Assembly: GCF_003096715.1 (NCBI RefSeq)
Contig: NZ_QEOL01000031.1
Coordinates: forward strand, 41,810 to 105,809
DNA from: Paraburkholderia silvatlantica
Lineage (GTDB): Bacteria; Pseudomonadota; Gammaproteobacteria; Burkholderiales; Burkholderiaceae
Length of the DNA stretch: 64,000 nt
Reading direction: 5' to 3'
The translations under genes were made by a program, and so were the position numbers. Positions 42,608 through 51,517 of this stretch are shown piece by piece (positions within the stretch are counted from its first letter, which is position 1; each line of letters begins with the position of its first letter). The notes under the pieces were generated by a model. That model ran no database searches, was not told the origin of the DNA, and saw nothing but the letters and a program-made list of their open reading frames with translations.

Positions 42608-45307
42608 ATGAATGCGCGCCATCCCGTTTCATTGGAGACCGCGCTGGCGCGCGCCTGCGATGAGATCGGCGTCCGGTTTCCCGGCGTGCCATCACGCCCC
42701 GGAGAGTGGCACCGCGCCGACGTCGGCGAGCACGCAAATGGCAAGAGCGATGCGAGCATCAAGGTTTTTGCCGGAGGTGCCGGCGGCATCGTCAAGAACT
42801 GGCAGACCGACGAGATCCGCGTGGTTTTCGCCGACGATGGACGCGCGCTCTCCCCGGACGAGCGGGCCGAGCGCAAACATCGACTCGACGAGGCGCGCCG
42901 GGAAGCCGAGGCCGAGCGCGAGCGTCGCGCGAAGGATGCGGCGGCGACGGCGTTCGCTATCTGGAACAAGGCAACGCCAGCGCGCGACGATCATCCCTAT
43001 CTGGCGCGCAAGCTCGTGCGGGCCGTCGAAACGTTGCACGAAATCGACGTGAAGGGACTCAAGTCAGTGGCGGGCTATGCACCGAAATCGGACGGCGAGC
43101 CGTTACAGGGCCGCGTGCTCGTCGCGCCCGTCTATACAGGCGCCAAGCTCGACAAGCTCTCAACGATCGAACTGATCGACGAGACGGGCCGTAAGTCCGC
43201 ACTCGCCGGCGGCGTGAAAAGCGGCGGCGCTTGGGCCGTCGCGCCAGTCCCGGCCGAAGCTGCCAGCATCGTAATCGCCGAGGGTGTTGCGACCGCATGC
43301 TCGATTCACGAAGCGACCGGCTGGCCGACCGTGGCGGCGCTCTCGGCCGGTAACCTCGCCGCCGTCGCGAAAGCGGTGCACGCGAAACATCGCGGGGCCT
43401 CGATCATCGTCGCGGGGGACCTGGGCAACGGCCAGGAAGCGGCCGGCAACGCGGCGCGCGCCGTGGGCGGAATTGCGGTGTTTCCCGACTTTGGCGCCGA
43501 CAGCGCCGACGGCCAAACCGACTTTAACGACCTCCGCCAGGCGCGCGGCACCGAAGCCGTGCGCGCGCAGATTGAGGCGGCGATTGCGAGCGCCGACGAC
43601 GAATACCCCGACATCAAACATCGGCCCTGCTGGCGAATTTATCCCGAATGGAAGGATGCCGAGGGCGTCAAGCTCAAGCCCGGGGTCTACCTCCACACCG
43701 TGAAGCACGGCAAGCATGACGAAGCGCCCGAGCTGATCGACAAACACATCGCTACACCTATATGGGTCAGAGCTAAGACCCGCAACCGCGAAGATTCCGA
43801 CTATGGCCGCCTGCTCGAAATGCAGTCCGACGCCGGCCTTAAGAAATGGGCGATGCCCATGGAAATGCTCGCCGGCGACGGCAACGAAATACGTGCCGTG
43901 CTACTGCGCGAAGGCGTGACGTTCGAGAATCGGAACCGTAGCAGTGTGCTCGATTACATTGTCGGCCAGCAGCCGAAGCGAACAATGCGCTCGGCCAGCG
44001 TTACGGGTTGGCATGAGGGCGCTTTCGTCTTGCCGTCTCAAGTGATCGGCGCCGACGACATCTGGTTTCAGTCGACCGGCCGCGAGGCGCCTTACGCAAC
44101 AGCCGGAACGTTCGAGGGCTGGCGCGAGCTAGCCGCGCTCGCGAACGAGAATCCGCTCATGATGTTCGCCATGGCATCGGCTTTCGTCGGCCCACTGCTG
44201 CACTACCTGAATATCGACGGGGGCGGCGCGCACCTTTACGGTGATTCTTCGTGTGGCAAAACGTCTGCGGGGCGCGCGGCAGTAAGTGTTTGGGGGAGCC
44301 CGCGATTCGAGCGTAAGTGGAAGGCTACGAGCAACGGCCTCGAAGGTGCGGCCGTTTTGCATTCCGACACCATGCTCATGCTGGACGAGATCAACGAAAT
44401 CAAGCCGCAAGACCTTTACGACACAGCCTATGGCCTCGTAAACGGTGTAGGCAAAACGCGCGCAAACCGGTACGGCGAGGCACGACAGGCAGCGCGCTGG
44501 CGCGTCTTTCTGCTGTCGACGGGCGAGCTGACGGTGGCGGCCCGTATGGCGATGGGAGGCATTGAGGCAATGGCGGGCCAGCTCGTGCGCATTCTCGACG
44601 TCCCCGTGGTTGGCACTCACGGCATTTTCGAAAACCTGCACGGCCGAAAATCCGGCGGCTTGCTGGCCGACGAGGTGCGCGACCTGGCCGCGAAGCATTA
44701 CGGCCATGCCGGACCGCTCTTTGTCGAAAAGCTGATCGGCGAGATCCGCGACGGCTTGCGTTTGACCGAGGCGCTGGCGGCCATCGTGAAGGACTATTTC
44801 ACGGCGGAATCCGATCAGGAGCGCCGCGCCGCCCGCATTTTTGCCCTATGCGCGCTGGCTGGGGAACTGGCCGCACGCTGGAATATTGCACCGTGGCGAG
44901 CGGGCGAGCCGTCCGAAGCCGCGCAGCACGCCTTCATGCTCTGGCGGTCGCAGCGGCAGGATGACGGGCGCGGAAGCGAGCACGCGGCAATCCTGCGCGC
45001 GGTTTCTGACTTCATCGACAGACATGGCGACAGCCGCTTTTCCAACATCGCCGTCGAACGAGCCGACCCAGTCCGCGAGCGTGCCGGGTACTACCAGCTA
45101 GACGGCGACAGACGCTTGTATCTCTTTACGTCGGGCGCTCTACGCGAAGCGACGCGTGGATATGACTTTTCCCGCGTGCTGCGCGCGCTCGACGAAGCGA
45201 AGGCGATCGTCAAGCAGGCTCCGAATCGCAAAGACCAACAAGCTCGAACGCTCGACGGTCGGCGCCCATGGTTCTATCACATCGACGCCGAAAAGCTCGA
45301 CGGTTGA
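42608..45307 (+). CDS. TOPRIM primase / DUF927-type P-loop helicase replication protein
   Basis: 899 residues, the largest gene of the element. The N-terminal zinc-free primase-like part leads to a TOPRIM domain (IVIAEGVATACSIHEATGW with E225, then IIVAGDLGN with D271; FNDL near 306). The C-terminal half is a DUF927-type ATPase with Walker A GDSSCGKT (545-552) and Walker B MLMLDEI (588-594). Combined primase-helicases of this kind start replication of satellites and plasmids, as P4 alpha does. GAGGA lies upstream of ATG 42608. The iteron-like array directly downstream is its likely origin. Confidence 0.87.
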   Translation: MNARHPVSLETALARACDEIGVRFPGVPSRPGEWHRADVGEHANGKSDASIKVFAGGAGGIVKNWQTDEIRVVFADDGRALSPDERAERKHRLDEARREAEAERERRAKDAAATAFAIWNKATPARDDHPYLARKLVRAVETLHEIDVKGLKSVAGYAPKSDGEPLQGRVLVAPVYTGAKLDKLSTIELIDETGRKSALAGGVKSGGAWAVAPVPAEAASIVIAEGVATACSIHEATGWPTVAALSAGNLAAVAKAVHAKHRGASIIVAGDLGNGQEAAGNAARAVGGIAVFPDFGADSADGQTDFNDLRQARGTEAVRAQIEAAIASADDEYPDIKHRPCWRIYPEWKDAEGVKLKPGVYLHTVKHGKHDEAPELIDKHIATPIWVRAKTRNREDSDYGRLLEMQSDAGLKKWAMPMEMLAGDGNEIRAVLLREGVTFENRNRSSVLDYIVGQQPKRTMRSASVTGWHEGAFVLPSQVIGADDIWFQSTGREAPYATAGTFEGWRELAALANENPLMMFAMASAFVGPLLHYLNIDGGGAHLYGDSSCGKTSAGRAAVSVWGSPRFERKWKATSNGLEGAAVLHSDTMLMLDEINEIKPQDLYDTAYGLVNGVGKTRANRYGEARQAARWRVFLLSTGELTVAARMAMGGIEAMAGQLVRILDVPVVGTHGIFENLHGRKSGGLLADEVRDLAAKHYGHAGPLFVEKLIGEIRDGLRLTEALAAIVKDYFTAESDQERRAARIFALCALAGELAARWNIAPWRAGEPSEAAQHAFMLWRSQRQDDGRGSEHAAILRAVSDFIDRHGDSRFSNIAVERADPVRERAGYYQLDGDRRLYLFTSGALREATRGYDFSRVLRALDEAKAIVKQAPNRKDQQARTLDGRRPWFYHIDAEKLDG

Positions 45308-45336
45308 AATGATTAGTGCGGATTTATTTTTTGTGT

Positions 45337-45523
45337 GGTGACAGTGGTGACACCGTGCAACTCATATCCAGCAAGGGTTTTGCTGTCACCACTACTAAAA
45401 AATTAACTGGTGACGGTGGTGACAAACTGAATCGCCGTCATCACTGTCACCGCGTGTCACCAAGGGGGCTGTGAAGCGCAAAGCCTTATCTGGCAAGGGT
45501 TGCACGACGTCACCGCCGTCACC
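45337..45523. repeat. Iteron-like GGTGAC/GTCACC array, candidate replication origin
   Basis: Within 187 nt there are nine exact copies of GGTGAC or its complement plus one near copy (GTCATC). Direct pairs start at 45337 and 45346 and at 45409 and 45418; inverted copies start at 45385, 45446, 45456, 45509 and 45518. Most neighbours are 9-10 nt apart. Two similar blocks with GCAAGGGTT (45371 and 45493) and an AT-rich AAAAAATTAA lie among them. Position directly after the primase-helicase gene fits an origin; operator sites are the alternative. Confidence 0.7.
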
Positions 45524-45552
45524 ACCGAAAAAGTAATAACCGGAGCGCAATC

Positions 45553-45942
45553 ATGTTGTCGAAAGGGATTCAAGACGACGGGAAATCGCCAGCAGCCAAT
45601 GCGCCAGCCAGCGGTGTCGACGTGCCGCGCGCCGACGGTGGCGAGGACGCCCCCTGCTGGCCGTGGGCGCCCCTCTTGACGGTCGACGACGTGCGCCGCA
45701 TGCGGGTCGCACTCGTCCAGACAATCGAGACGCTGGCGGAATTTGAGGGCTGGCCGCGCGAACTGCTCGACGACGTGCTCGCGCACGCCGTGCGCGGGCC
45801 GCTCTCTGCCCTGTTGCCGGATCTGAACCACTTCGCGGAGCGCCTCGCCGAAGCGCGGACCGAACGGGCCGCGCGCATCGCGCTCAAGCGGCGGACGTGG
45901 CGACTCCAGGGACTGGACGACCGGCGAGGTAAATATCGATGA
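45553..45942 (+). CDS. Hypothetical element protein
   Basis: 129 residues, starting MLSKGIQDDGKSPAAN, helical and charged after residue 40 (VDDVRRMRVALVQTIETLAEF, PLSALLPDLNHFAERLAEART in parts). GGAG 8 nt upstream of the ATG. It begins the second gene block after the origin-like array, and its stop overlaps the next small gene by 4 nt. No family recognised. Confidence 0.6.
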   Translation: MLSKGIQDDGKSPAANAPASGVDVPRADGGEDAPCWPWAPLLTVDDVRRMRVALVQTIETLAEFEGWPRELLDDVLAHAVRGPLSALLPDLNHFAERLAEARTERAARIALKRRTWRLQGLDDRRGKYR

Positions 45943-46088
45943 AAGTCACGCGGAAACGGACGCTGGCGGACCGTATGTCCGCCACAGACCCACGTTTGAC
46001 TGCACTTACAGCTAGTTTCAGATTGTTTTCCAACGCCTGTTCCCATGTTTGCCGTGTGCGCTGTCACGGCGATCGGAGAATGAAATGA
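45939..46088 (+). CDS. Small basic protein, overlapped at both ends
   Basis: 49 residues, MKVTRKRTLADRM at the start and HGDRRMK at the end, rich in Arg and Cys. ATG 45939 overlaps the upstream stop, and its own stop (46086-46088) overlaps the SSB-like start at 46085, both as ATGA. Such a double overlap is typical of translational coupling and supports a real gene. No family recognised. Confidence 0.5.
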   Translation: MKVTRKRTLADRMSATDPRLTALTASFRLFSNACSHVCRVRCHGDRRMK

Positions 46089-46471
46089 TCGACGCGTTAA
46101 TAGCCGGGACACTCGCGTGCGAGTCGCAGCAGCGCCGCGCGGGCAATGGGAACAGTTATGTGCTCGCGCGCCTTCGCGTGCCGCAGGGTGACGGGCCGGC
46201 TCTTTTCGCGGCCGTGTTCGCGTTCGATCGCGACGTGTGCGAGCAACTCGTGGCGCTCTCGCCTGGCGACGCAGTATGCATCGTGGGCGCGCTCAAGATG
46301 GACGTGTGGACACCGGACGACGGCGAGCCGCGCATCAATCTCACGATCACGGCCAGCGCGCTCGTGACGCCCTACCACGTCCAGCGCAAGCGCAAGGCAA
46401 TGCAGGGCATCGCCGGCCGCCAGCGAGCGACGGCGAATAGCGCGGAGGAGGAGTTCCAGGACGACATTTAG
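46085..46471 (+). CDS. ssb: Single-stranded DNA-binding (OB-fold) protein
   Basis: 128 residues. The start IDALIAGTLACESQQRRAGNGNSYVLARLRV and the following FAAVFAFDRDVCEQLVALSPGDAVCIVGAL (recognised in parts) match an SSB-type OB-fold, and LTITASALVT is a later strand. The usual acidic C-terminal tip is replaced by EEEFQDDI, which is comparable. In an element with its own primase-helicase it likely covers single strands during replication. Translationally coupled to the 49-residue gene. Confidence 0.75.
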   Translation: MIDALIAGTLACESQQRRAGNGNSYVLARLRVPQGDGPALFAAVFAFDRDVCEQLVALSPGDAVCIVGALKMDVWTPDDGEPRINLTITASALVTPYHVQRKRKAMQGIAGRQRATANSAEEEFQDDI

Positions 46472-46649
46472 GCCGCTGGTAATTTTCCTGGCCGCTGCGC
46501 CTGATTTGTGAAATTTGTCGCTACGACAAGGGTTTCCGAGGCAGCGGATATCGCAATTAATTATTTTCACATTGCCAAAGGGTTTTCCCCCCGCCGGTCT
46601 TCCCGGTTTTTCCCGGCGGATCTTTTTCCCGTTCGAGAGGAGCGCAACC
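46472..46649 (+). promoter_or_regulatory. Regulatory gap with CAAGGGTT motifs
   Basis: 178 AT-rich nt between the SSB-like and next genes. It contains ACAAGGGTTTCC (46526-46537) and CCAAAGGGTTTTCC (46575-46588), a motif repeated across the element. Likely promoter region of the downstream genes. Confidence 0.4.
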
Positions 46650-47225
46650 ATGGAAACCATCATCCGCCGTAGCGTCGCCGGTTACGACATCATCAACGCG
46701 AAAACTGGCGTGATTTTGGCGACGTTCTCTGACTGTTCCTGCAACGGCTCACCCGTCAGCGACGCCGCTGGCCCCGATCCCGACGCCGCCCGCGCGGCGT
46801 GGCTTCGCAGGCTCACCGATAGCCGTATGCCGCCCACGCCTGACGACGTTGCACGTAGCATGTCGCGGGCGGCCGTCGCGGGTGGACAGGCGCCGAGCTG
46901 GAGCCCGGCAATGATGCAACCCGGCGTCGGCAGTGCGAACGAGCAGGCGCAACAGCACTATCGTACGATCGCGGCCGAGCGCGAGCGCCATGCCGCCGAG
47001 GAGCAAAACCGCGCCGCCCGCAATATTGCTGAGCAGATCCTCCGCGAGCGCGATGCGTTGGCCGCACGAGGCAACGAAGCGGCGGCGGCGCGTGAGCGCT
47101 CGCTCGAAAGCGCCAGAATCGCGAACCAGGCGGCTCAGCGGACTGTCGTTCCCGATGAAGCTATGCCAGACGTCGATGCCGCACGGGCCGTGTATGTCCG
47201 GAGCCTGACGCGAGGTGCGCAATGA
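46650..47225 (+). CDS. Hypothetical coiled-coil protein
   Basis: 191 residues, starting METIIRRSVAGYDIINAKT. The first 40 residues are beta-like with a CSCN motif; residues about 95-165 are a charged coiled coil (AERERHAAEEQNRAARNIAEQ and onwards). GAGAGGAG precedes the ATG. The stop overlaps the next gene start by 4 nt. Function unknown. Confidence 0.6.
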   Translation: METIIRRSVAGYDIINAKTGVILATFSDCSCNGSPVSDAAGPDPDAARAAWLRRLTDSRMPPTPDDVARSMSRAAVAGGQAPSWSPAMMQPGVGSANEQAQQHYRTIAAERERHAAEEQNRAARNIAEQILRERDALAARGNEAAAARERSLESARIANQAAQRTVVPDEAMPDVDAARAVYVRSLTRGAQ

Positions 47226-48190
47226 GCAGCGAACTCAACACCCCCCGGAACCCGTCAGAAGCCGCCACCGGCAAGCGCGGCCGGCTAGCGACACGACAGG
47301 CCGTGCGACGCGCGATCGCGGCAGACCCGGAAGTGAGCAACGCCGAGATCGCGCGGAAACTCAACACTTCGAGAAATACCGTGATCGACGAGCGCTTGCG
47401 TCTGCAACAGGACGCCAGCGCAACACCGGACGCTGAATCCCAACAGGACCAGTCCGCCGACCGCCCGAGAGCGAGCGCGCCTCCCGCCTATAACAAAAAG
47501 GCCGACGCGATCGCGCTACCTGTTGAGCAGGTGCCTGCGGCCGATGTTGCTGACGCACTGCCGGGGCTGCTGCTCGACCGGCTCCGCGAGCTGCGCGAAC
47601 GGCACGAGGCCGCGAATGCCGAGCGTCACCGCCTCGCACGGCCGGCCGAGGATGATCGTGGCGCCATCGAGGCGAAGCGCGAGGAGCTGAACCGCCTCCG
47701 GAAAACCCGTGCAAAGCTGGAATTGCGCGGCAAGCGCGACGAGCTGCGCAAGTGGATCGAGGCGAACGGCGAACGTGTTGCCGAGCTGCACCGCCAGTTG
47801 TCCGTGAGTGCCGAACTGGCCGAGGCGAACGCGATCGCCCGTCGCGATGTGCTGCGCGATCGGCTGGCCGAACTGGACGCCGAGCAAACCGAAATCGAGG
47901 TTGAACTGGCCGGGACGCTGGACGACTACGCCGCCTGGCTGACGCAATCGTTGCGCGTGCAACGGGACGCGCTCAATGCGGCCGCTACGCGCGTCAGCGC
48001 AACGATTGTGGCCCTGGGCCGCCTCGGTCGGCAGAGCGACTTCGGCGACGCACGCGCACCGCGCGTCATGGTGCGCTCGGCGCAGAAATTCCGTGGCGAG
48101 GGCTTCGGCGCATTTGTCGACGAAGCGCGAGCGCGGGAAATAGTCGCGGCGTTTTCACGACAGGTTGGCCCGCAGTTTTTGCGCGCGTGA
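47222..48190 (+). CDS. HTH plus coiled-coil protein
   Basis: 322 residues. An N-terminal HTH (AIAADPEVSNAEIARKLNTS, then RNTVIDERLRLQ) is followed by a disordered linker, a long coiled coil (about residues 120-235, LRELRERHEAANAERHRL and LNRLRKTRAKLELRGKRDEL) and a C-terminal globular part. KfrA-type plasmid proteins share this layout, but no sequence match is claimed. Coupled to the preceding gene through ATGA. GAGGTG is its ribosome-binding site. Confidence 0.6.
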   Translation: MSSELNTPRNPSEAATGKRGRLATRQAVRRAIAADPEVSNAEIARKLNTSRNTVIDERLRLQQDASATPDAESQQDQSADRPRASAPPAYNKKADAIALPVEQVPAADVADALPGLLLDRLRELRERHEAANAERHRLARPAEDDRGAIEAKREELNRLRKTRAKLELRGKRDELRKWIEANGERVAELHRQLSVSAELAEANAIARRDVLRDRLAELDAEQTEIEVELAGTLDDYAAWLTQSLRVQRDALNAAATRVSATIVALGRLGRQSDFGDARAPRVMVRSAQKFRGEGFGAFVDEARAREIVAAFSRQVGPQFLRA

Positions 48191-48335
48191 GCTGTAACAC
48201 CGACAAGCCGGCGAGTGTCGGGCTGGCGAAGAGTTACTCCTGCCTTCGCCAGCGAACAACCCCGGCAGCCGCGCGGCCCCGTTCCGCATCCGGAGATGGG
48301 CGCGGCACCGACCATTTTCGCGGAGGTATCCCGAC

Positions 48336-48779
48336 GTGAAGCACGACAGCGCGAAGAAACCCAACGGACGCCCCGCATTTTTGCCGACCAAAACGCAGCG
48401 GGAGATCGTGTGTGCGCTGCTCGCGTGCGGCGTTCCGCACGACCTCTGCCGGCTGCACGTAATCAACCCAGAGACGCACCGACCGCTCAATTATCGGACG
48501 TTCGTCCGCGCCTTCGAGCACGAGATCCAGACCGCCGTGACGATGCAGTGTGCTCGCGTGACGCAAAACCTCTACAGGATCGCCGTCGGCGACTCGCCAC
48601 AGGCCGTCCAGGCCGCGATGTTCTGGTTGCGCTGCCGTGCCGGCTGGCGGGCCGCAGAGCCCGAGGACGTCAAGCCGCCGCTCGACGGTCCGCCGCGCAC
48701 ATTCACGAGCGAGGCCGAAGTCGAGGCGCACGTCAAGGAACTGATCGAGCGTTATGGCCGCAGAAGTCGCACGAATTGA
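48336..48779 (+). CDS. Terminase-small-subunit-like HTH protein
   Basis: 147 residues from a GTG start with CGGAGGT 8 nt upstream. The N-terminal region (GRPAFLPTKTQREIVCALLACGVPHDLCRLH) looks like a helix-turn-helix, followed by NYRTFVRAFEHEIQ and SPQAVQAAMFWLRCRAGWR. This layout resembles small proteins next to terminase genes in prophages. A satellite carrying its own small terminase could redirect helper packaging, as PICIs do. The match is by pattern only; no large terminase is present. Confidence 0.5.
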   Translation: MKHDSAKKPNGRPAFLPTKTQREIVCALLACGVPHDLCRLHVINPETHRPLNYRTFVRAFEHEIQTAVTMQCARVTQNLYRIAVGDSPQAVQAAMFWLRCRAGWRAAEPEDVKPPLDGPPRTFTSEAEVEAHVKELIERYGRRSRTN

Positions 48780-49146
48780 ATCGGGGTTTTTGCAGGCTAA
48801 TTAGGGGGGCGTTTTTCGTTGTAGAAACCCCTAGGGCTTCGCGCTCTCCCCTGCCTGACGGGACGTCACATCGCATGCGGAGGCGATGAGTATCAGCCGC
48901 GAACTCAAGTTCAACTCTTCGCTGCGCTCAACAAGCGCCGGCTCACGAGCGGTTCCGCTACAGGTAGAGACCGGACGGTCTCGACGCAATTCGTCTCCGG
49001 TTGCATCGAGGCCGACTGATCGCGGTATACGCTCGCGTCACAAGCATCGCTGATCGACCCTAAGTCGCCACTCCGCGCTTAAGGTAGAGCAGAAAACCCG
49101 CTTTACGGCTTCAGGAAAAATACGCTCCCCACGACTTGCCAAGTAT
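48780..49146. other. Gap between replication block and cargo
   Basis: 367 nt without a credible gene. GAGACC-GGAC-GGTCTC forms a short inverted repeat near 48966-48981. It separates the + strand block from the convergent minus-strand cargo. Confidence 0.4.
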
Positions 49147-49872
49147 TTATTGCCCAGAACTAGCGACAGCTTGTGGAATAGCGCCCCAATCTGTGAATAG
49201 CGGGTATAGATAGAGATGAAATGTTATATTTCCAGGAGTGTATTCTTCGAGCGTGGCCCATTCGTGGTCGTTGATTTTCCACAGAGTCTTATGCTTCTTT
49301 TGAGCGTATGGCTCTCCAAAACCGGTGAGCATGAGCTTTTTTACCAACTCCGCACCCGCCTCGCGATCTCTGAATTGATATAGAATCGCGGAGACTTTCC
49401 GATTTTTATCGAAATAGTATGCAGCCTGCGAGAAAACAGCATTCTCATCCGTTACGTCATACGTAATATATTGATTATCCTCATCCCATTTTGCACCGGG
49501 TAAGCGTGTCAGAATCTCTTGAGCAGGTGTGCCGATGATCACGCTGTCGAGCCCGAGAGGATAAACGCTACCGGGGATAAATGGTGACTTCATGACGGCG
49601 AGGCGCTCATCCGCGCGAGAAGCCGCTAGTTCCTTTTTGACCTTTTCCAGTTCTCCGGCAGTGTTAGCTGCACCTGCTGATAGCTCTGTTAATTTTTCGA
49701 TCTTGTTGGTCAATAGCGTGTTGGACAGCGGCATGATAACTGTCGCAAACAGAGTGGCAGTGCCTGCCGCCGAAAGCGCGGCTACCACCAGCCTGCTATC
49801 TTTCCAGTCGCTACGTGTTGGTGATTGAGCATTCAATCGCCGCTGTGAAGGTTTGACTTGCGCTCTCTTCAT
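49147..49872 (-). CDS. Cargo protein 3: membrane-anchored, unknown
   Basis: 241 residues from ATG 49872. One membrane segment (about residues 28-52, VVAALSAAGTATLFATVIMP), then a coiled coil (LTELSAGAANTAGELEKVKKEL), then a globular domain with DSVIIGTPAQEILTRLPGAKW, which loosely recalls the IG-hydrophobic pattern of SmpA/BamE-type domains. Codon use and base composition are AT-richer than the host (one line counted at about 40% GC). The start has no good ribosome-binding site. Confidence 0.55.
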   Translation of the reverse strand: MKRAQVKPSQRRLNAQSPTRSDWKDSRLVVAALSAAGTATLFATVIMPLSNTLLTNKIEKLTELSAGAANTAGELEKVKKELAASRADERLAVMKSPFIPGSVYPLGLDSVIIGTPAQEILTRLPGAKWDEDNQYITYDVTDENAVFSQAAYYFDKNRKVSAILYQFRDREAGAELVKKLMLTGFGEPYAQKKHKTLWKINDHEWATLEEYTPGNITFHLYLYPLFTDWGAIPQAVASSGQ

Positions 49873-50353
49873 TATTTTTCGTGCGTGAGGCGATTCCTCG
49901 GAGTAACTTCCCCGAATGGTATGAGATGGCGATGTAGATCGGTTTTTCGACGATTGGCGGCCGTAGGAGATTTTTTGCACTGGCTACGACCCAAGAATCG
50001 CTTTCTTACCACGTTACTAAAAGCTATATCTCTCCTATCTCCATTGACAACTTGACAATTTCGGCCCAAGGATAGCAGTTTGCCCGTATGCAAGCCAGTG
50101 GACCAGTGATCATTCAAGAGGCGCCAACCAAGGGTTGCAGCGAACACGGAAGAGCGGGACGCTCTGACGCGCCCTGCCGCCACGCTATCGAGAAGTGCAT
50201 GCACGCCCAACAGCGCGTCGGAACGTTCGAGGCAGCTCTAGTCGAATATCCGTAAGCGGCCGGACCCAAAGCGGCACGTTGCTTCGACCATTAGCGCCCA
50301 TGTATTGGGTGCACCTCTGAACGCGAGGGCCTTTCATGCGACTCTTGCTTTCA
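49873..50353 (-). other. Gap between cargo genes
   Basis: 481 nt. Open frames extend from the upstream side but contain no recognisable sequence. A copy of CAAGGGTT lies at 50129-50136. It probably holds the promoter of cargo protein 3. Confidence 0.35.
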
Positions 50354-51328
50354 TCACCGCTCGATCGTAGGGGCCGCTGGATCGCTAGTCGCTTGTTTCG
50401 AATCGCCCAACAAATCGGGTGGTAGCGGGAAAATCATGGTCGCTATGAATGCGCCGATTATCGACCAGTTATCCCGCCAGGTGAACAGTGGGACAATCTG
50501 ATAATCAAACATCCTGACGACTGTGTCGGCAGTAATCCATGCTAGCGTAACTCGACCCGCGAGCCATAAGATTTCCTTTGTCTTGAACGACTGCGTCGAT
50601 TTTGTTGCGCTGAACTTCTTGATCTGTAGGCCGCTAAGTAAAAATCCAACAAGCACAAGAGCGATTACGCCATACCCTAAATGAGCCGTATAGAGCACAA
50701 TCCCCCGGATGGGATATGTTGTAGGCATCTCTACATGTGGCGCACCAACCACGCTTAAATCAGCTCCCTTTATATCTGCTGTCCAGCTGAGAACGCCGGA
50801 ATCGTCCGCATATGGATTTTCTGCTAGCGGAACTCCGGCCGCTCGGTAAAGCAGGATATTAATCGAAACTTCTTCATTAATATTTAGCAACATCGGATCA
50901 ACTACGGCTTGGGTATCGCCAGTGAGTGTTACTTTAACGGGCGCATGACCCGGCGCAGGATTCACACCGACGTAAAGTATTCTTTGACCGGGTGTCGCCT
51001 TTATCGTAATCGGCGTCTCAAAATCGGCCTTCGCCAAGTTACGGCCACTGAGATTGCGCAATGTGTAAGGGCGCATTTCAAGGTGCCCCAGCGGCACCGG
51101 TTTATCGTTAAGCGTCAAGCCAAATTGCGGAGCGTCGCTGCCGTTGATCAAGGTTGGCGCGCCAAACAGGGCGTACGTAAATCCGCGCTGAACCTGTACC
51201 GCGCCGGCAGTTGGCGCTGCCTCCTGCTTAAAATAAGGAGGGACCACGGCGAGGGCAATCGGAACAATGACGCCCACAACCACCCCGTCGCCCAAGATCC
51301 TGCGAATTTTGCGAATCAGCTCTTGCAT
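50354..51328 (-). CDS. Cargo protein 2: multi-pass membrane protein, unknown
   Basis: 324 residues from ATG 51328. One N-terminal membrane helix (VVVGVIVPIALAVVPPY), a large extracytoplasmic beta-rich domain (FTYALFGAPTLINGS, TIKATPGQRILYVGVNP), then two to three C-terminal helices (YGVIALVLVGFLLSGL and the region around WSIIGAFIATMIFPLPP). No family recognised. AT-richer than the host. Sequence features suggest an inner-membrane sensor or anchor, which is inference. Confidence 0.55.
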   Translation of the reverse strand: MQELIRKIRRILGDGVVVGVIVPIALAVVPPYFKQEAAPTAGAVQVQRGFTYALFGAPTLINGSDAPQFGLTLNDKPVPLGHLEMRPYTLRNLSGRNLAKADFETPITIKATPGQRILYVGVNPAPGHAPVKVTLTGDTQAVVDPMLLNINEEVSINILLYRAAGVPLAENPYADDSGVLSWTADIKGADLSVVGAPHVEMPTTYPIRGIVLYTAHLGYGVIALVLVGFLLSGLQIKKFSATKSTQSFKTKEILWLAGRVTLAWITADTVVRMFDYQIVPLFTWRDNWSIIGAFIATMIFPLPPDLLGDSKQATSDPAAPTIER

Positions 51329-51517
51329 CTCCGTTACCCCGTATATCGTCGCTTTCGTACGATCTAGAGAGTGTAGCGGAATCAAAACCAAACAAACGCC
51401 GCCCCGATCGCCATGCCTCGGCTTTACAGCCTCGGTGGTTGTCCAACTACGCTAGGGGCGACTCCGGTCGCTTCGCCAGGGACCGGCGCGGGGTAGAGAT
51501 CGGGGCTTGGGGCTGGG

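Noticed and set aside
45337..45523. CRISPR-like repeats
   Set aside because: The unit is only six bases at 9-10 nt spacing and in both orientations; there are no regular spacers and no cas genes.
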